From Cryptomeria japonica (lineage: Eukaryota; Streptophyta; Pinopsida; Cupressales; Cupressaceae), in the NCBI RefSeq assembly GCF_030272615.1, contig NW_026728921.1, forward strand, positions 404,323 through 468,322: a stretch of 64,000 nt of DNA, read 5' to 3'. The notes beneath the pieces are model-generated. The model saw nothing but the letters and a program-made list of their open reading frames with translations. It did not search any database and was not told the origin of the DNA. Positions 22,964 to 37,649 of this stretch are shown piece by piece; positions within the stretch are counted from its first letter, which is position 1, and every line of letters begins with the position of its first letter. The position numbers were made by a program, and so were the translations under genes.

Positions 22964-24939
22964 GAAAAGCTCAAAGAATACACTCATAGTAACGAAAAAA
23001 TTCTACCTCAATGGTCTTTTCTTGCCAATATTGCTAGACCCTTAGTGAAGAAGCTGAGTACACAACTACACTAATTATTTTTATGAAAACTATATTGGTG
23101 GATTGTGTGGACGAGTATGAAGTCCTAAAAAGAGCACACCTGAGACTCGAAGTGAAACAAATTAATGATTCTGGTCTGAAGATAAACACTCCAAATATTG
23201 TGGATGATGAAAACGATTTTCTTGACCCCCAATTTGTCGATGATAGGAAGCCAGAAGTAATACCAGAAATTGACTGGAAAGAAGATGAGGAAGAACAAAT
23301 TCAAACCAAGACAATCTTGGTCATTCTAAGAATAGAGAAGTGGGTTAGAAAGAGGAAACTAAGTAGAAGCTCAAGGAAGGGTTCAACCTCAACCACTAAG
23401 GTCTTCAATATCTAATTCTCTTGTCCCATCTTGTGCTGTAAGTTCACTGAAACAGGGAAAAGGAGGACAGAGAGAAAAGACAGTGCAAATCAAAGAGGAG
23501 ACAACTTCTGTCAGAGTCACTCGCTCTAGAACAAGGGACAAAAGACAATCCTTGCCTGTTGAAACTATGGTGGTTGACCTTGAGATGGATACCACCTCAA
23601 TTGATCCAATCAAAGAAACAAAAAGTGCTGGCTGATGAGGGTAATAATCGGCAGGAATAGGAAGCCTCAAATGAAGTTACTACTATGGTAGTATGGGACG
23701 GAAAAGAGATTGGAACTGATTCAGATAAGCCTCAAGTTCCTTCAGGACTAGTATGGTTAGCAAATATGTCAAGCAACATTAAGAGAAACATTGTTCCAGC
23801 CTCGATTCCAATAGAAGACATGGTGAGTAAATTCTTGCGAAAGACTCCAAAAATGAAGAAGTCCAAAACTATGTCAAAATTTGACTTTGATGCAGATAGT
23901 GGGAACTGGATTGCAGAGATTGCATGCCCATCAACAGATGAAAAGACAGAGAACTCTACATCTCAGGACTTCACTGTTGAAAAGATAAATATTGGAACTG
24001 CTTCTCAAGCCACGTATGTTCTCCACCTTGAGGATTCAACAAAGAAAATCATAACCAGGACCTGGAAAGACAAAAAAGATAAGCATCGGATGAAAGAGAT
24101 GTTACGAAGGATGGTTGAATCCATTCAGGCAATCAATTCTCTGAACCCTCAAACTATGTCATAGATTCCAATGTCCTTTGATCCTAAGTCCCGTGCAAAT
24201 TAGAAGAATTTAGAGTAAATACAAAAATGCAGGTTGATCATAGAAACTGTGATGGAGTGGCTAGAAAAGATTTGAAAGTCTGGTGCAGAGTACTATGTTA
24301 ATCTAAGCAAGGTATATGATGGGGCAATGCAATTAATGAAGGAGTTGGAAGTTTAAATTGTCAATTGGAAGAAAGAGGAAGCTAAATGGGCATCAAAAGT
24401 TGTGCAGATGTGAGAAGTGTAGAATTACGGGGTAATGAAGTTTCTTGCGAAAAGACCTATGGCTGACCTAGATGACAGCATTTTTTATGTGTGCCAGAGG
24501 AACATTGAATGGAGAAATTCTCTTATAAAATAGGCTTATGAGGACTTCGCAAAGTTGGTAAACCAACTCACAGAATTAGTTACTTAAATAAGAAACGAGC
24601 TTGTGTGCAATGGGATTTAATGTTTGAATGATGATTGAAGAACCCTTGAAACGATCAAGGTTATAATAGGATCATTTAAGAGGAAAATTGATTATGTGAA
24701 AGAGGCTAAGGGTTAGGTTCCAGATGACTTAAGTGTGATTGTTAAGATCGAATCACTCTTGTTTTTATGCATTAGACATCTGGATAGTCACTCTGACAAA
24801 AGTCGCACAAGTTAACAGGGAAAAAGAGGTCTGGAAGCAATGTACGGCACGCGTGGGATTACCTCATCATACAATCATTGAGCACTTCACCACTACTCAT
24901 GCAGATTGGAAGAAAGAAGCAGTTATCAAACCTGCATAG
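22964..24939 (+). pseudogene. Decayed unrecognised ORF (unit 3 copy)
   Basis: Keeps the TAG at 24162. Private replacements include Tyr to Ser near 23171 and Gly to Arg near 23838, with no sign of constraint on protein sequence. Confidence 0.58.
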
Positions 24940-25760
24940 TGACATTTTTCGTTGATGATAAATCCTTTTTCAATTGTTAGTTGCATAAACAATTTTATAT
25001 TTATACTGGTTTCGCTGACTCTGCAGGGCAGAATTGTTGGCTTTCCATGTTTCTTTTTATAATTGTTTTCCCGGTTGTGGCTATATAACAATATTTTCGA
25101 GACTCTAGAAAGATCCAAAAAATTGTGATTTTTCGAGCATCAAACAATATATGTTTATGTTTTGAATTCCTTGGAACTGGATTGACTGATTTACAAATCA
25201 AAATGATTATGGTGTGTAGTCTTTGAATTTGTGCGTTTAAAGATTGGCGATCTTTCTTTAAAAAATCAGTTATGTGCATCATACATTATTCTTATCAGTC
25301 AATTCTATATTTTCTTGAATTCATTGTAATATATATTTGTTAGAAGATTCGTTCTGGATTGAGTTGCGTTGATCCCCCTTGCCCTGTGAGGCATGAGAGG
25401 GTATCGATCAGAATCAATACTGCATTGAACTTGCTTTGCACTGAATTTATGGAATGAACTTATGCTCAGATACAGAGTCTGTGGTCTCTTATTTAATCTT
25501 TATAATTTTCACTCTTTTTTTATATTATGGCATTCCTTTGTGTTGATAGATGAATGCTAAAACCTTTTTATGCTTTTTGGTTAAAAGCATCTTCATTTCA
25601 AGATTTTCTGTGTAGAATTTATTGCAAATAATATGAGGAGCTTCCCTCTAATGCAGAGGATGGATTTTGATTAGTTCATCCAACTATTGGTTTATTTGTG
25701 TCATTTTATTAAGGGGTGTACAAAAGTGGTATTATCATTTAGAGAAAATAACTATTGCAA

Positions 25761-26755
25761 TTACAAGAAAGGGACAAATTTGTTAGCCAACCCATACAAA
25801 CCAAAGCGTTGATCTCCCACTGCTGGTGAAGAAATATATAACTCTTTCCTCACATCCTTCAGTTGTCTCTTGCACAAAAGCAACAATACCGGCAAGCCTT
25901 GCGGCTTCCAAAACCCCATCAGCCCATATTCTCCAACCTCGTATGGGTTCCTTTGCACCATGCCTCTTCTCTACACCCATTTTTATTGGCACTTGGTGCA
26001 TAGTAGGATTCTTCTCATTTTGGGAGACAAGCTCCATAGAGAATTCCCTAGGATGCCCAAATACCTCGGAAAACCTTTCACTGCCCACCATTTTCTTTAT
26101 ACTCCGTCTCCTTGGTGAAGCTCTCTTCACTAGGGTCAACTTCAATTTCTACCACATCTTGAAAATAATCCAAAACAAGGCCCAAGCCGGACCTCGTTCG
26201 GGGCAACTCTCCCACCACATCAAGAGGCTCGACACGTTGTCTTCGTTTTGACCTGCAATGGTCATCATCATGTGTATCTGGAGCACGTAGAATTCTAGGA
26301 AACTTTTTTGCTTCTAGAAGCACCTCCCATTGCATCAAGCACAACATCTTACACTTCATTAGCCAAGTCCATAGGCACATATTCTTCTAAGAAAAGGTCT
26401 CCTCCCTCTTAAACCACAACCTCTTTTCTAGCATCTTTCTGCTAAAAAATTCTGGTGTCTATATAGGGACTATCTTCAACTCCAACTGAGGCATCACAAC
26501 TTTCAACCTTCACCACACAAATGCCAACAACTTCTTGACCATTAACAGTTTGGCCAATAACTACCAAAGATGGCTCAAGATAGGAGCAAATAAGAATCCC
26601 AACATCCTTCTCTTTGTTGGATTCTCCTCTTCCATTGAGTTCCCCTTTTTCTTCCAGCCATCCCACCAAAGCACATGACACTTGAAGCGCTTTTTTACAC
26701 GGAATATAAAACTACCATAGAAGTTATGAATTTTACCTTCTCCTTCTTCCTCCAT
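25761..26755 (-). pseudogene. Decayed ORF downstream of LTR and PBS (unit 3 copy)
   Basis: Practically identical to the unit 2 copy over the whole interval. Confidence 0.5.
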
Positions 26756-26789
26756 CTCTACTCAAGCCAACCTAGGCTCTGATACCAAT

Positions 26790-27127
26790 TGTTCGATATA
26801 AAGAAGCCGAGAAAAGATAATTGAATGAAACAAAAAATGTTTCACCAATAAATGTCTACATCCACCAAAGCAGGAAAATCTTATCTATTAGCCGATATCC
26901 AGTACATGGCTATACAAATCTATTTATACATTACGTCAGACATAAAATGAAGAGTCAAGCGAAGGCAAAGAGACCGTTGGGCTTCATATACCCAACAAGA
27001 AGTATCCCCCTCTCTATATAATTGGGTTGAACAAATAATTTGGAATAAAATTTAATAATATTAGTTAAATATTATTTAATTATATTTAGTTGATAGAATC
27101 TATATATAATAATAATTTGGTCTAACA
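26790..27127 (-). mobile_element. 338-bp LTR, minus orientation (unit 3)
   Basis: Same terminus and body as unit 1, including the AGTTGATAG form near 27088. Confidence 0.75.
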
Positions 27128-27346
27128 ATTTACTTAAAACAAAATTGAATAATATTGATTAATGTGTTTTTTGTTATATTTAAATAAAATTAAGAATAAA
27201 ATACTATTTCTCTTCCCTATTCTGTATAATCATCCGTCCATTTATTTGCAGCAAAATAAACTCATAAGAAAATTATTGAAGCAACTCTTTGAAAAAATAA
27301 ATTATAGATTTTTCTCTAAAATAAAAGAATTAATTAAAAAATTCTT

Positions 27347-28267
27347 ACCTACCCTACATTACTAATGGATAACTTATTGCCCTAGGGCATAATTTTAGTG
27401 TAAAATTATAGAAATAACCCTTTCTAAATAAAAATTTCTTCATTCTTCTTTAAAAATATTTTAAAAGATAATAATAGTTCATTATCTACCCAACATAATT
27501 GGTTGATCATTTCTTTTTCAAAAGGCATAACTTAGTGAAAAATATAGAAACATCTCCTTGAAAAATCTTAACTACCCTTTGTAACCATTGGATCAAGTGA
27601 TAGACATCTCTTTGAAAATTGAAACTATTGTTTCATCTTAAATAAACAATATTTTTATTACCTACCCTTCTTAACTATTGGGTCACTTACTGCACACGAG
27701 GCATAGCCGAAAATTGTAGAAACAACTCCTTGGAAATTATAACTACCCTATGTAACCATTGGATCACTAGATAGGAAATTCTTTCTCCTCTAAATAAATA
27801 ATTTTTCCTTAACTATAACCATTCAATCACCTTATATCCCAGAGGGCATAAGTTTAGTAGGGAATTATAGAAACAACTCCTTGGATATTTTAATTACCTT
27901 ATGTAACCATTGGATCACAATATAAGTAACTCTTTGGAAATTGAATCTATTGATTTTCCTTAAAAATAAAACAATATTTCTGGTACCTACCCTTATTAAC
28001 TATTGCATCACTTATTTGCCACTAGGCATAAGTTTAGTGGAAAATTATAGAAAGAACTCCTTGAAAACATTAACTACCCTATGTAACCATTGGATCACTA
28101 GATAAGCAACTCATAGAAAATTGGAATTATTGATTGACAATAAAAATAAAATGATATTTCTCTTACCTACACCTCTTAACTATTTGAATGCTTATTTCAA
28201 ACCATTTGTTTTCTCAACCTACCCCTCTTAACTTTTGGAATGCTTATTTCAAACTATTTATTTTCTC
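27347..28267. repeat. 150-180-bp tandem repeat (unit 3)
   Basis: Same repeat order, unit 2-like throughout, including the CTCAACC variant near 28213. Confidence 0.8.
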
Positions 28268-29063
28268 TACCTACCCACTATCTATTTGACCAAATTTCTC
28301 GTTAGCCAATCAACTATTTATTTTGCTTCATCGATCAACCTTCACCAATATGTCTTCCTCTTTCTCATGACTTTCACCAGTTTGAATGGGCTTGGAGATG
28401 CTGGCTTGTAGGTTAGTACTAGAGAGTGTGTTCAGAAATTTTATGTTGTAGGGCTAAGACAATGACATTCTTTCGGTAGATGGAGGAAAGTATGAATAAT
28501 CTTTTCACTTAGATGTTAATTTTTTTACACTTTTTCCCATTACAATGATATATTTTTTTGTTTTCTCCCTCTATATTTATGTGTTTGTTCCTGAGTGTAG
28601 TGGAGAACATAAGTAGCACTATGGAGAGCACAAATAGCAGAAATATGTCCACATGATAGAAACCAACAGAAATAAATATTATATTTCTTTTGTTTTTAAT
28701 ACAATTAATTTTTTTTTTTTTTTTTTTCAATAAATAAATTTTATTGTAAAACTCGTTATTTTCTTTACATCTTGAGAACAGAAGTTTATCATCATATTGT
28801 TGTAATCTAAAATGTGAAGGTTTTCTCTCCATGTTTCCTTTGCACCAATGAGCTCTTCTACATCATGCCTTTGCACCATCTTTTCTTTATACACCTTTTT
28901 AATTCAACTTGACATTCTCCGAATATTAATTGAATTCAAGTGCATGTCTGTCTTTCAGGAGGACATTTGCTTTTAGATTCTGTACTTAATTTGTGCAAAA
29001 GTTCCTTCTCGTATATTCATGCACGTAGGAATGTGATAGTGGTTCTAGTCCCACTCAACATTC

Positions 29064-29354
29064 TTGTGGCTTCAATGCTCAGGTCTGTCTCAACCTCTTC
29101 ATATGGGTTTTGCATCTGAGTTTGAAGGAGCTTCTTATACAATGTTTTTATATGCACTATTCATAATTGTGAAAATAATTTCTGTAATGTTTTTCATGCA
29201 TGACATTCTACCTTTGATTGTTTCACAGCTTATAAATGGCTCGCAAGGTCCAACTGGGCAACAATGGAAGGTGGAGTTAGTAAGTATAAACAATAAAGTA
29301 GAATTTCGACATGGTTGGCAAGAATTTGTCAGTTATATAGCGATGTTTTACTAG
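29064..29354 (+). pseudogene. B3 domain fragment, plus strand (unit 3)
   Basis: Encodes the same residues as unit 1. One silent difference lies near 29210. Confidence 0.7.
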
Positions 29355-29357
29355 ACA

Positions 29358-29937
29358 TTCATATATATGGAAGATTTGGGGGGAAGAAAATTTTCAATGC
29401 TGATAATTTTGAAAAAGCAGATATTCTTTAGAATAAGAGATTCCTTTCTAATAAAATATATAGTTTAAATCAATCAGTGGACAATAAATTGTTGATTGAT
29501 TTAATTTCTCATGAGAAAGATAACAAATAAAAGAACAAGGAGGAAATCCTCATTTTTTGATAGAGCAAAAGTTTTGTTAAAAAATATAGAGTTTTCTAAA
29601 TTTGTTAGTTTCATAACTAGCTTCCAGAGTTGCATTTGAACTGTATTTTTTCAGAATAATACAATTTCATAAGCTAGCTAGTTATGGAACAGACAAATTT
29701 AAAAAGTTCTATCTATTTTTGCTATCAAGAAATGAATATTTTCATTTGGATATTTTATTTTCAGACTCACCGTTATCTTTTTCATCAGAATCCAATTCAA
29801 TTAGCAATTTCTTGCCTAACGCTTGATTTAAACTAGCATTTTGTTAGAAGGGAACCTCTCATTTGAAACAGTGTCTTGTTTTTCAGAATTTTGAGCACTG
29901 AAGTTTTTGGCACACCCAGACTTTCCATATATATGAA
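29358..29937. repeat. B3-derived inverted repeat (unit 3)
   Basis: Both arms retained. One extra G in the left arm near 29384. Confidence 0.85.
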
Positions 29938-30022
29938 CCTCTAAGTAAAGACAAAAGAAAATCTCACACTTCCAGGCTGCAATAATCGAGTCTCCGACAA
30001 AGAAGGAGTTGAGTTGTGGGCC
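29828..30022 (-). pseudogene. B3 C-terminal fragment, minus strand (unit 3)
   Basis: Carries the GAGTTGAG variant near 30009 shared with units 4-5. Confidence 0.6.
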
Positions 30023-30642
30023 AGTTTCCGAACCCAGAGTGGCTGCTTAACAGTTTGATTATGGAGAAGAATTATAAAAGCAGTTGCACTATTTAACATT
30101 TTTTTTTGTCATTTGACAAGAAAACAGTTGCACTATAAAATCTATTATATTAACTCATATTTGTGACCATTCGTGTCCAGGAACAAGAATAAGAGGAAAT
30201 AGTACAGAAGATTCAGCCAAGAGCTGCACCAAAGTTGATAATTTTCTCTACTTCCCACATATTGTTGAGGGTGTCAAGTCCTTTTGATAGCACACTGGAG
30301 ATCTCTTTCCTCCAAGGCAATTGCAGCATTTGATAGCATTTCAAATTTATTTCCCATTTCATTAATGGTGTGTTATTAGCACAAGCTTTCAGCCTGGCTT
30401 TCTTTCTTATTATATGTGCTCAACAAATGGGTAATTCCTCCTTTTTCTTCTATCTTAGCTTTTCAAGAGAGAACAATAATTTTCAGTGGTTGTATCTTAC
30501 ATTAACCTTTCTAAATGTGTAACTGCTACTTTTTAGGAATTAATTTTATTGATATTCTCAGTGGTTCTATGTAATGTCACTGAGTTACCTACACAGAACT
30601 CTCCCTATAATGTCACTGAGTTACCAATTCTCAGTGGTTCTA

Positions 30643-31569
30643 TGTAATGTCCCCTTTTTAGGATAACTTCTGTCCTCTAAATCTCAATTATTAGTATGGA
30701 ACTGATCTTTGATAACACTTCAAATTATATAATTGATATAATATATGCAACAATAATATCATGCGAGGATATATATATAGAGAGAGAGATTATGTGTTGA
30801 TTAATGCTAACTCTGATTGAATAATTACATGTATACCAAATGATGTGATCAATATATCGGCTCTTTCTGCAATTCACTTTGATGAGATTATCTCTGCTAT
30901 ATCTGATATGTCATATAAATTATGCAAGCTGAACTTGATATTCAATCGGATGTTATTTCTGATCTAACACTTGAGTATATAAAATGTATATATATATACA
31001 ATGCTAATGTCGCTGGTATCTATGTGTTGCTGTTTCAGGTGTGTAGTTATATTCTTGTTGATTCTGTTGTAGACGATTTGCACTCGCAACAATGATGTTG
31101 TCTCTGATATATCCTTTTGATCTATGCAACAATGATGTTGTCTCTGATATTTTCTTTTGATCTATCAAACGAACAGATCCAATAAAGGATAAATAAAAGA
31201 TCAACGTTTTTCTAATCATCCTTGATGAAGTGTGATCGATGTCCCACTTATACCTTGCAAATCAAAGGGTCACATCTTTTGAATGTGTAAGAGACATGTC
31301 TTTACCTAACCGTGTGTATTTCCACAGATCGCATCTCTTTAATATACTAATTATTATTGTTATCCCTTAATCGATGTCACCCCGATTAGTGCTTCTTCTT
31401 TTAATTATTATTATATCTTCATTGTTGTTCTTCTATCTCAGCCACGTCACTTATAACGTCTCATTGAATCGATCAAATACTTATCGTGTGTATGGTCTTG
31501 CTGCTGTAGATGCTCATAGTGTAGATGTTGGTGATTGAACTAGTGGATTGTCTGTATGGGGACATCACA
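30643..31569. mobile_element. 927-bp solo LTR (unit 3)
   Basis: Same ends, length and TTCTA flanks. Several private substitutions, for example near 30764. Confidence 0.85.
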
Positions 31570-31709
31570 TTCTATATTCGTCACCTACTCAGCACTCTCC
31601 CTTGAAAACTCCTAATCTGTAATATCATTTGTCACAGAGTTACCTTGGTGGTTCTGTATTCTTTACCTTGGTATGAGCTTAATGTTTGCATGTACTCGTA
31701 TTATTTCAG

Positions 31710-31804
31710 GAAAAGAACTATTACTAAGAGCCATGGGATATTCAAAGGAGACAAAGATTTATGTTCAGTACCATAAGAAATATGTTCCCTAATTTGATAT
31801 GTTC
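31710..31804 (+). pseudogene. O-fucosyltransferase exon remnant (unit 3)
   Basis: Identical exon remnant with the same internal deletion. Confidence 0.62.
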
Positions 31805-33823
31805 GAAAAAAGGTCCTAATATGAGACAGTTATGACTCGTAGGTTTTTCAAATTCTTTCTTGTGAACTTGCATTTTCAATAGTCTTCCTGATCTGAAATG
31901 GGTATTATTTATTTGAAATCCTTGTTTCATAATGTGGCCCTGCAAGGTATGCCTTGCAGTTTATTTTCACATTTTTGGAAGCTTTTCATTCCAATATACT
32001 GCGAACACAGGACTACTCTGCTGTCCAATCACTAGCACTGTAGCACCGCAGTGCATAACACTGAGAACACTAGATGAAACAGCAGTATATTTGTCATAGC
32101 CCCTAGAAACTATGTTTATTATTTTGCATGACCCTTGTTGGATGTCCGTTTTGTTATATGGACTATATATGTGTATCAGTTGTAAAGTTGATGTTAATAT
32201 TATTGAATATAATTATTATCTTTATTATGCCATCTCTTATTTAATGTATTTATTTTGTTTAGAAGACGAAAAATGTGTGGGTGTCTTTGGGTGCAGGTAT
32301 AAAGGTGTATGTGTCAAAGTCTTTGGTTAGCCTTTGGGATAATTTAGATTTTTGCAATCCAGTTAAATTGAATTTGTAAATTTAATAATATAAGCAAATC
32401 TAGCCAGAATTGTTTGAGCTACCATTTATTACTAAAATTCTTTATTCAATCATTATTGTTTAGTTATTATTGATTATGAATGCAAATATTGATACTATCA
32501 TATTTACATATTTGTTAAGTAAAGGTGTTTATAATAAATTTACCAAAGAATAATTAACTGAATTTAATATAAAATAAATATATTAAATGGTAAACAACAA
32601 CTAAATATCAATATAAACATAAATTAAAAAAACATGAATAAATAAATAGAAGCATATAAACAAATAATTAAATCTATAATGTATGGGGAAGGAGTGCAAA
32701 ATATAAATAATAGTTAATAAATGTTCCAACTATCCCATGAGGGGAGGTAGGAAATAAAACAAGCAAATGTATTGAAGGAAATGAACACATGGGTAGGAAG
32801 TACATGGCAGCAAAATAATTTATTGGAGAAGCTAGGCACCAAAATGTAGGACACCATAGTTAATGAGCATGGCCAAAGGCATGGGAGAGATGAATGTAGG
32901 ACAAAGAGGAGAGCTCTACCATTAAAATGTTATTGCACCCATGTCTATAAAGGTTGTCCAAAAAAAAAAAAAAAGACACCATGATGCTAGGCGTGCTTAA
33001 AAACCCTATGAACCCTCATAAATCAGAATATCAATACATTCATTCTGAGCTAGGAAACACAAAAAAAAATGTGAGGGATTGCAACCAAAGGGGGAGAACA
33101 AGGAAGAAATGTGTAGGTTCACGCATTGGAAAAACCGTAGGACTCTATTAATCCAAGTTCATTTCTTCTAATTGAAATTATAATTTCTATTATGATCCAA
33201 TGAATAGATTTTAAATATAATTAATTAAAGTCTTAAATTACCCTCTCCTATTGATTGGAACACACTAGTTATAATATTAATATTTCCATATGCGCTATCG
33301 ACTCCCTCTATTTATCATGTCTCTAAATTTCACACATTTTCCATAATCAATGATAGATTTAGAGAAATCCATCATAAATTATAACACTTCATAGATTTCA
33401 CGTATTTATGAATTATGATAGGTACATTAAACAAATCAATTACTAGATATATAAAATTTCATACTAGTTGTGATGACATTTAGAGGTGTTAACTTGGGAG
33501 TTGGATCATGTTAAAATTCAAGAATATAATTACTTTTGTAGAGCAATAATATATCTCCATCGAACCTTTCTAATAAGATAGCTGAAATAAAAATAGTTCA
33601 AACAACTCAGTCTTTTCAAACTCATTTTTGTAATGTATCACTTTCTAAATCTCATGTGTTGGAGTATTGCATATTTTAGTTGCATAGATTGGAATCTACT
33701 TGTTTGAACTCTTGAAATTAAGTAATGAAGTGGAATGACCAAATTAAGTGCATTCACTCAAAAGTAAAATCAAGACTGCCTTGTATAAGATGTCACTAAA
33801 AATGCAAATATACTTTATAATAG

Positions 33824-35799
33824 GAAAAGCTCAAAGAATACACTCATAGTAACGAAAAAATTCTACCTCAATGGTCTTTTCCTGCCAATATTGCTAGACC
33901 CTTAGTGAAGAAGTTGAGTACACAACTACACTAATTATTTTTATGAAAACTATATTGGTGGATTGTGTGGACGAGTATGAAGTCCTAAAAAGAGCACACC
34001 TGAGACTCGAAGTGAAACAAATTAATGATTATGGTCTGAAGATAAACACTCCAAATATTGTGGATGATGAAAACGATTTTCTTGACCCCCAATTTGTCGA
34101 TGATAGGAAGCCAGAAGTAATACCAGAAATTGACTGGAAAGAAGATGAGGAAGAACAAATTCAAACCAAGACAATCTTGGTCATTCTAAGAATAGAGAAG
34201 TGGGTTAGAAAGAAGAAACTAAGTAGAAGCTCAAGGAAGGGTTCAACCTCAACCACTAAGGTCTTCAATATCTAATTCTCTTGTCCCATCTTGTGCTGTA
34301 AGTTCACTGAAACAGGGAAAAGAAGGACAGAGAGAAAAGACAGTGCAAATCAAAGAGGAGACAACTTCTGTCAGAGTCACTCGCTCTAGAACAAGGGACA
34401 AAAGACAATCCTTGCCTGTTGAAACTATGGTGGTTGACCTTGAGATGGATACCACCTCAATTGATCCAATCAAAGAAACAAAAAGTGCTGGCTGATGAGG
34501 GTAATAATCGGCAAGAATAGGAAGCCTCAAATGAAGTTACTACTATGGTAGTAAGGGATGGAAAAGAGATTGGAACTGATTCAGATAAGCCTCAAGTTCC
34601 TTCAGGACTAGTATGGTTAGCAAATATGTCAAGCAACATTAAGAGAAACATTGTTCCAGCCTCGATTCCAATAGAAGACATGGTGAGTAAATTCTTGGGA
34701 AAGACTCCAAAAATGAAGAAGTCCAAAACTATGTCAAAATTTGACTTTGATGCAGATAGTGGGAACTGGATTGCAGAGATTGCATGCCCATCAACAGATG
34801 AAAAGACAGAGAACTCTACATCTCAGGACTTCACTGTTGAAAAGATAAATATTGGAACTGCTTCTCAAGCCACGTATGTTCTCCACCTTGAGGATTCAAC
34901 AAAGAAAATCATAACCAGGACCTGGAAAGACAAAAAAGATAAGCATCGGATGAAAGAGATGTTACGAAGGATGGTTGAATCCATTCAGGCAATCAATTCT
35001 CTGAACCCTCAAACTATGTCACAGATTCCAATGTCCTTTGATCCTAAGTCCCGTGCAAATTAGAAGAATTTAGAGTAAATACAAAAATGCAGGTTGATCA
35101 TAGAAACTGTGATGGAGTGGCTAGAAAAGATTTGAAAGTCTGGTGCAGAGTACTATGTTAATCTAAGCAAGGTATATGATGGGGCAATGCAATTAATGAA
35201 GGAGTTGGAAGTTTAAATTGTCAATTGGAAGAAAGGGGAAGCTAAATGGGCATCAAAAGTTGTGCAGATGTGAGAAGTGTAGAATTATGGGGTAATGAAT
35301 TTTCTTGCGAAAAGACCTATGGCTGACCTGGATGACAGCATTTTGTATGTGTGCCAGAGGAACATTGAATGGAGAAATTCTCTTATAAAATAGGCTTATG
35401 AGGACTTCGCAAAGTTGGTAAACCAACTCACAGAATTAGTTACTTAAATAAGAAACGAGCTTGTGTGCAATGGGATTTAATGTTTGAATGATGATTGAAG
35501 AACCCTTGAAACGATCAAGGTTATAATAGGATCATTTAAGAGGAAAATTGATTAAGTGAAAGAGGCTAAGGGTTAGGTTCCAGATGACTTAAGTGTGATT
35601 GTTAAGATCGAATCACTCTTGTTTTTATGCATTAGACATCTGGATAGTCACTCTGACAAAAGTCGCACAAGTTAACAGGGAAAAAGAGGTCTGGAAGCAA
35701 TGTACGACACGCGTGGGATTACCTCATCATACAATCATTCAGCACTTCACCACTACTCATGCAGATTGGAAGAAAGAAGCAGTTATCAAACCTGCATAG
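33824..35799 (+). pseudogene. Decayed unrecognised ORF (unit 4 copy, CAG retained)
   Basis: CAG is present at 35022 where units 1-3 have TAG, so the segment from 34545 runs 13 codons further, to 35063. This is the less decayed state at that site. Confidence 0.58.
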
Positions 35800-36620
35800 T
35801 GACATTTTTTGTTCATGATAAATCCTTTTTCAATTGTTAGTTGCATAAACAATTTTATATTTATACCGGTTTCGCTGACTTTGCAGGTCAGAATTGTTGG
35901 CTTTCCATGTTTCTTGTTATAATTGTTTGCCCGGTTGTGGCTATATAACAATATTTTCGAGACTCTAGAAAGATCCAAAAAATTGTGATTTTTCGAGCAT
36001 CAAACAATATATGTTTATGTTTTGAATTCCTTGGAACTGGATTGACTGATTTACAAATCAAAATGATTATGGTGTGTAGTCTTTGAATTTGTGCGTTTAA
36101 AGATTGGCGATCTTTCTTTAAAAAATCAGTTATGTGCATCATACATTATTCTTATCAGTCAATTCTATATTTTCTTGAATTCATTGTAATATATATTTGT
36201 TAGAAGATTCGTTCTGGATTGAGTTGCGTTGATCCCCCTTGCCCTGTGAGGCATGAGAGGGTATCGATCAGAATCAATACTGCATTGAACTTGCTTTGCA
36301 CTGAATTTATGGAATGAACTTATGCTCAGATACAGAGTCTGTGGTCTCTTATTTAATCTTTATAATTTTCACTCTTTTTTTATCTTATGGCATTCCTTTG
36401 TGTTGATAGATGAAGGCTAAAACCTTTTTATGCTTTTTGGTTAAAAGCATCTTCATTTCAAGATTTTCTGTGTAGAATTTATTGCAAATAATATGAGGAG
36501 CTTCCCTCTAATGCAGAGGATGGATTTTGAATACTTCATCCAACTATTTTTTTATTTGTGTCATTTTATTAAGGGGTGTACAAAAGTGGTATTATCATTT
36601 AGAGAAAATAACTATTGCAA

Positions 36621-37615
36621 TTACAAGAAAGGGACAAATTTGTTAGCCAACCCATACAAACCAAAGCGTTGATCTCCCACTGCTGGTGAAGAAATATATA
36701 ACTCTTTCCTCACATCCTTCAGTTGTCTCTTGCACAAAAGCAACAATACCGGCAAGCCTTGCGGCTTCCAAAACCCCATCAGCCCATATTCTCCAACCTC
36801 GTATGGGTTCCTTTGCACCATGCCTCTTCTCTACACCCATTTTTATTAGCACTTGGTGCATAGTAGGATTCTTCTCATTTTGGGAGACAAGCTCCATAGA
36901 GAATTCCCTAGGATGCCCAAATACCTCGGAAAACCTTTCACTGCCCACCATTTTCTTTATAGTCCGTCTCCTTGGTGAAGCTCTCTTCACTAGGGTCAAC
37001 TTCAATTTCTACCACATCTTGAAAATAATCCAAAACAAGGCCCAAGCCCGACCTCGTTCGGGGCAACTCTCCCACCACATCAAGAGGCTCGACACGTTGT
37101 CTTCGTTTTGACCTGTAATGGTCATCATCATGTGTATTTGGAGCACGTAGAATTCTAGGAAACTTTTTTGCTTATAGAAGCACCTCCCATTGCATCAAGC
37201 ACAACATCTTACACTTCATTAGCCAAGTCCATAGGCACATATTCTTCTAAGAAAAGGTCTCCTCCCTCTTAAACCACAACCTCTTTTCTAGCATCTTTCT
37301 GCTAAAAAATTCTGGTGTCTTTATAGGGACTATCTTCAACTCCAACTGAGGCATCACAACTTTCAACCTTCACCACACAAATGCCAACAACTTCTTGACC
37401 ATTAACAGTTTGGCCAATAACTACCAAAGATGGCTCAAGATAGGAGCAAATAAGAATCCCAACATCCTTCTCTTTGTTGGATTCTCCTCTTCCATTGAGT
37501 TCCCCTTTTTCTTCCAGCCATCCCACCAAAGCACATGACACTTGAAGCGCTTTTTTACATGGAATATAAAACTACCATAGAAGTTATGAATTTTACCTTC
37601 TCCTTCTTCCTCCAT
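36621..37615 (-). pseudogene. Decayed ORF downstream of LTR and PBS (unit 4 copy)
   Basis: Carries several changes shared with unit 5: His for Arg near 37559, Lys for Ile near 37321, and loss of the long open segment ending at the position of 4411. Confidence 0.5.
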
Positions 37616-37649
37616 CTCTACTCAAGCAAACCTAGGCTCTGATACCAAT

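Larger units (their letters stand above)
21668..32527. repeat. Tandem macrosatellite unit 3 (10860 bp), mosaic
   Basis: Its left 6.6 kb carries the variants of units 1-2: 14-A run, TAG at 24162, TGTTCGA at 26790. From about 28580 it carries those of units 4-5: a TTTATGTG variant, the 21-bp block near 28758, and a one-base-shorter A-run near 30232. It also has a private 4-bp insertion near 30401. This is the pattern expected of a crossover or conversion product between two older unit types. Confidence 0.96.
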
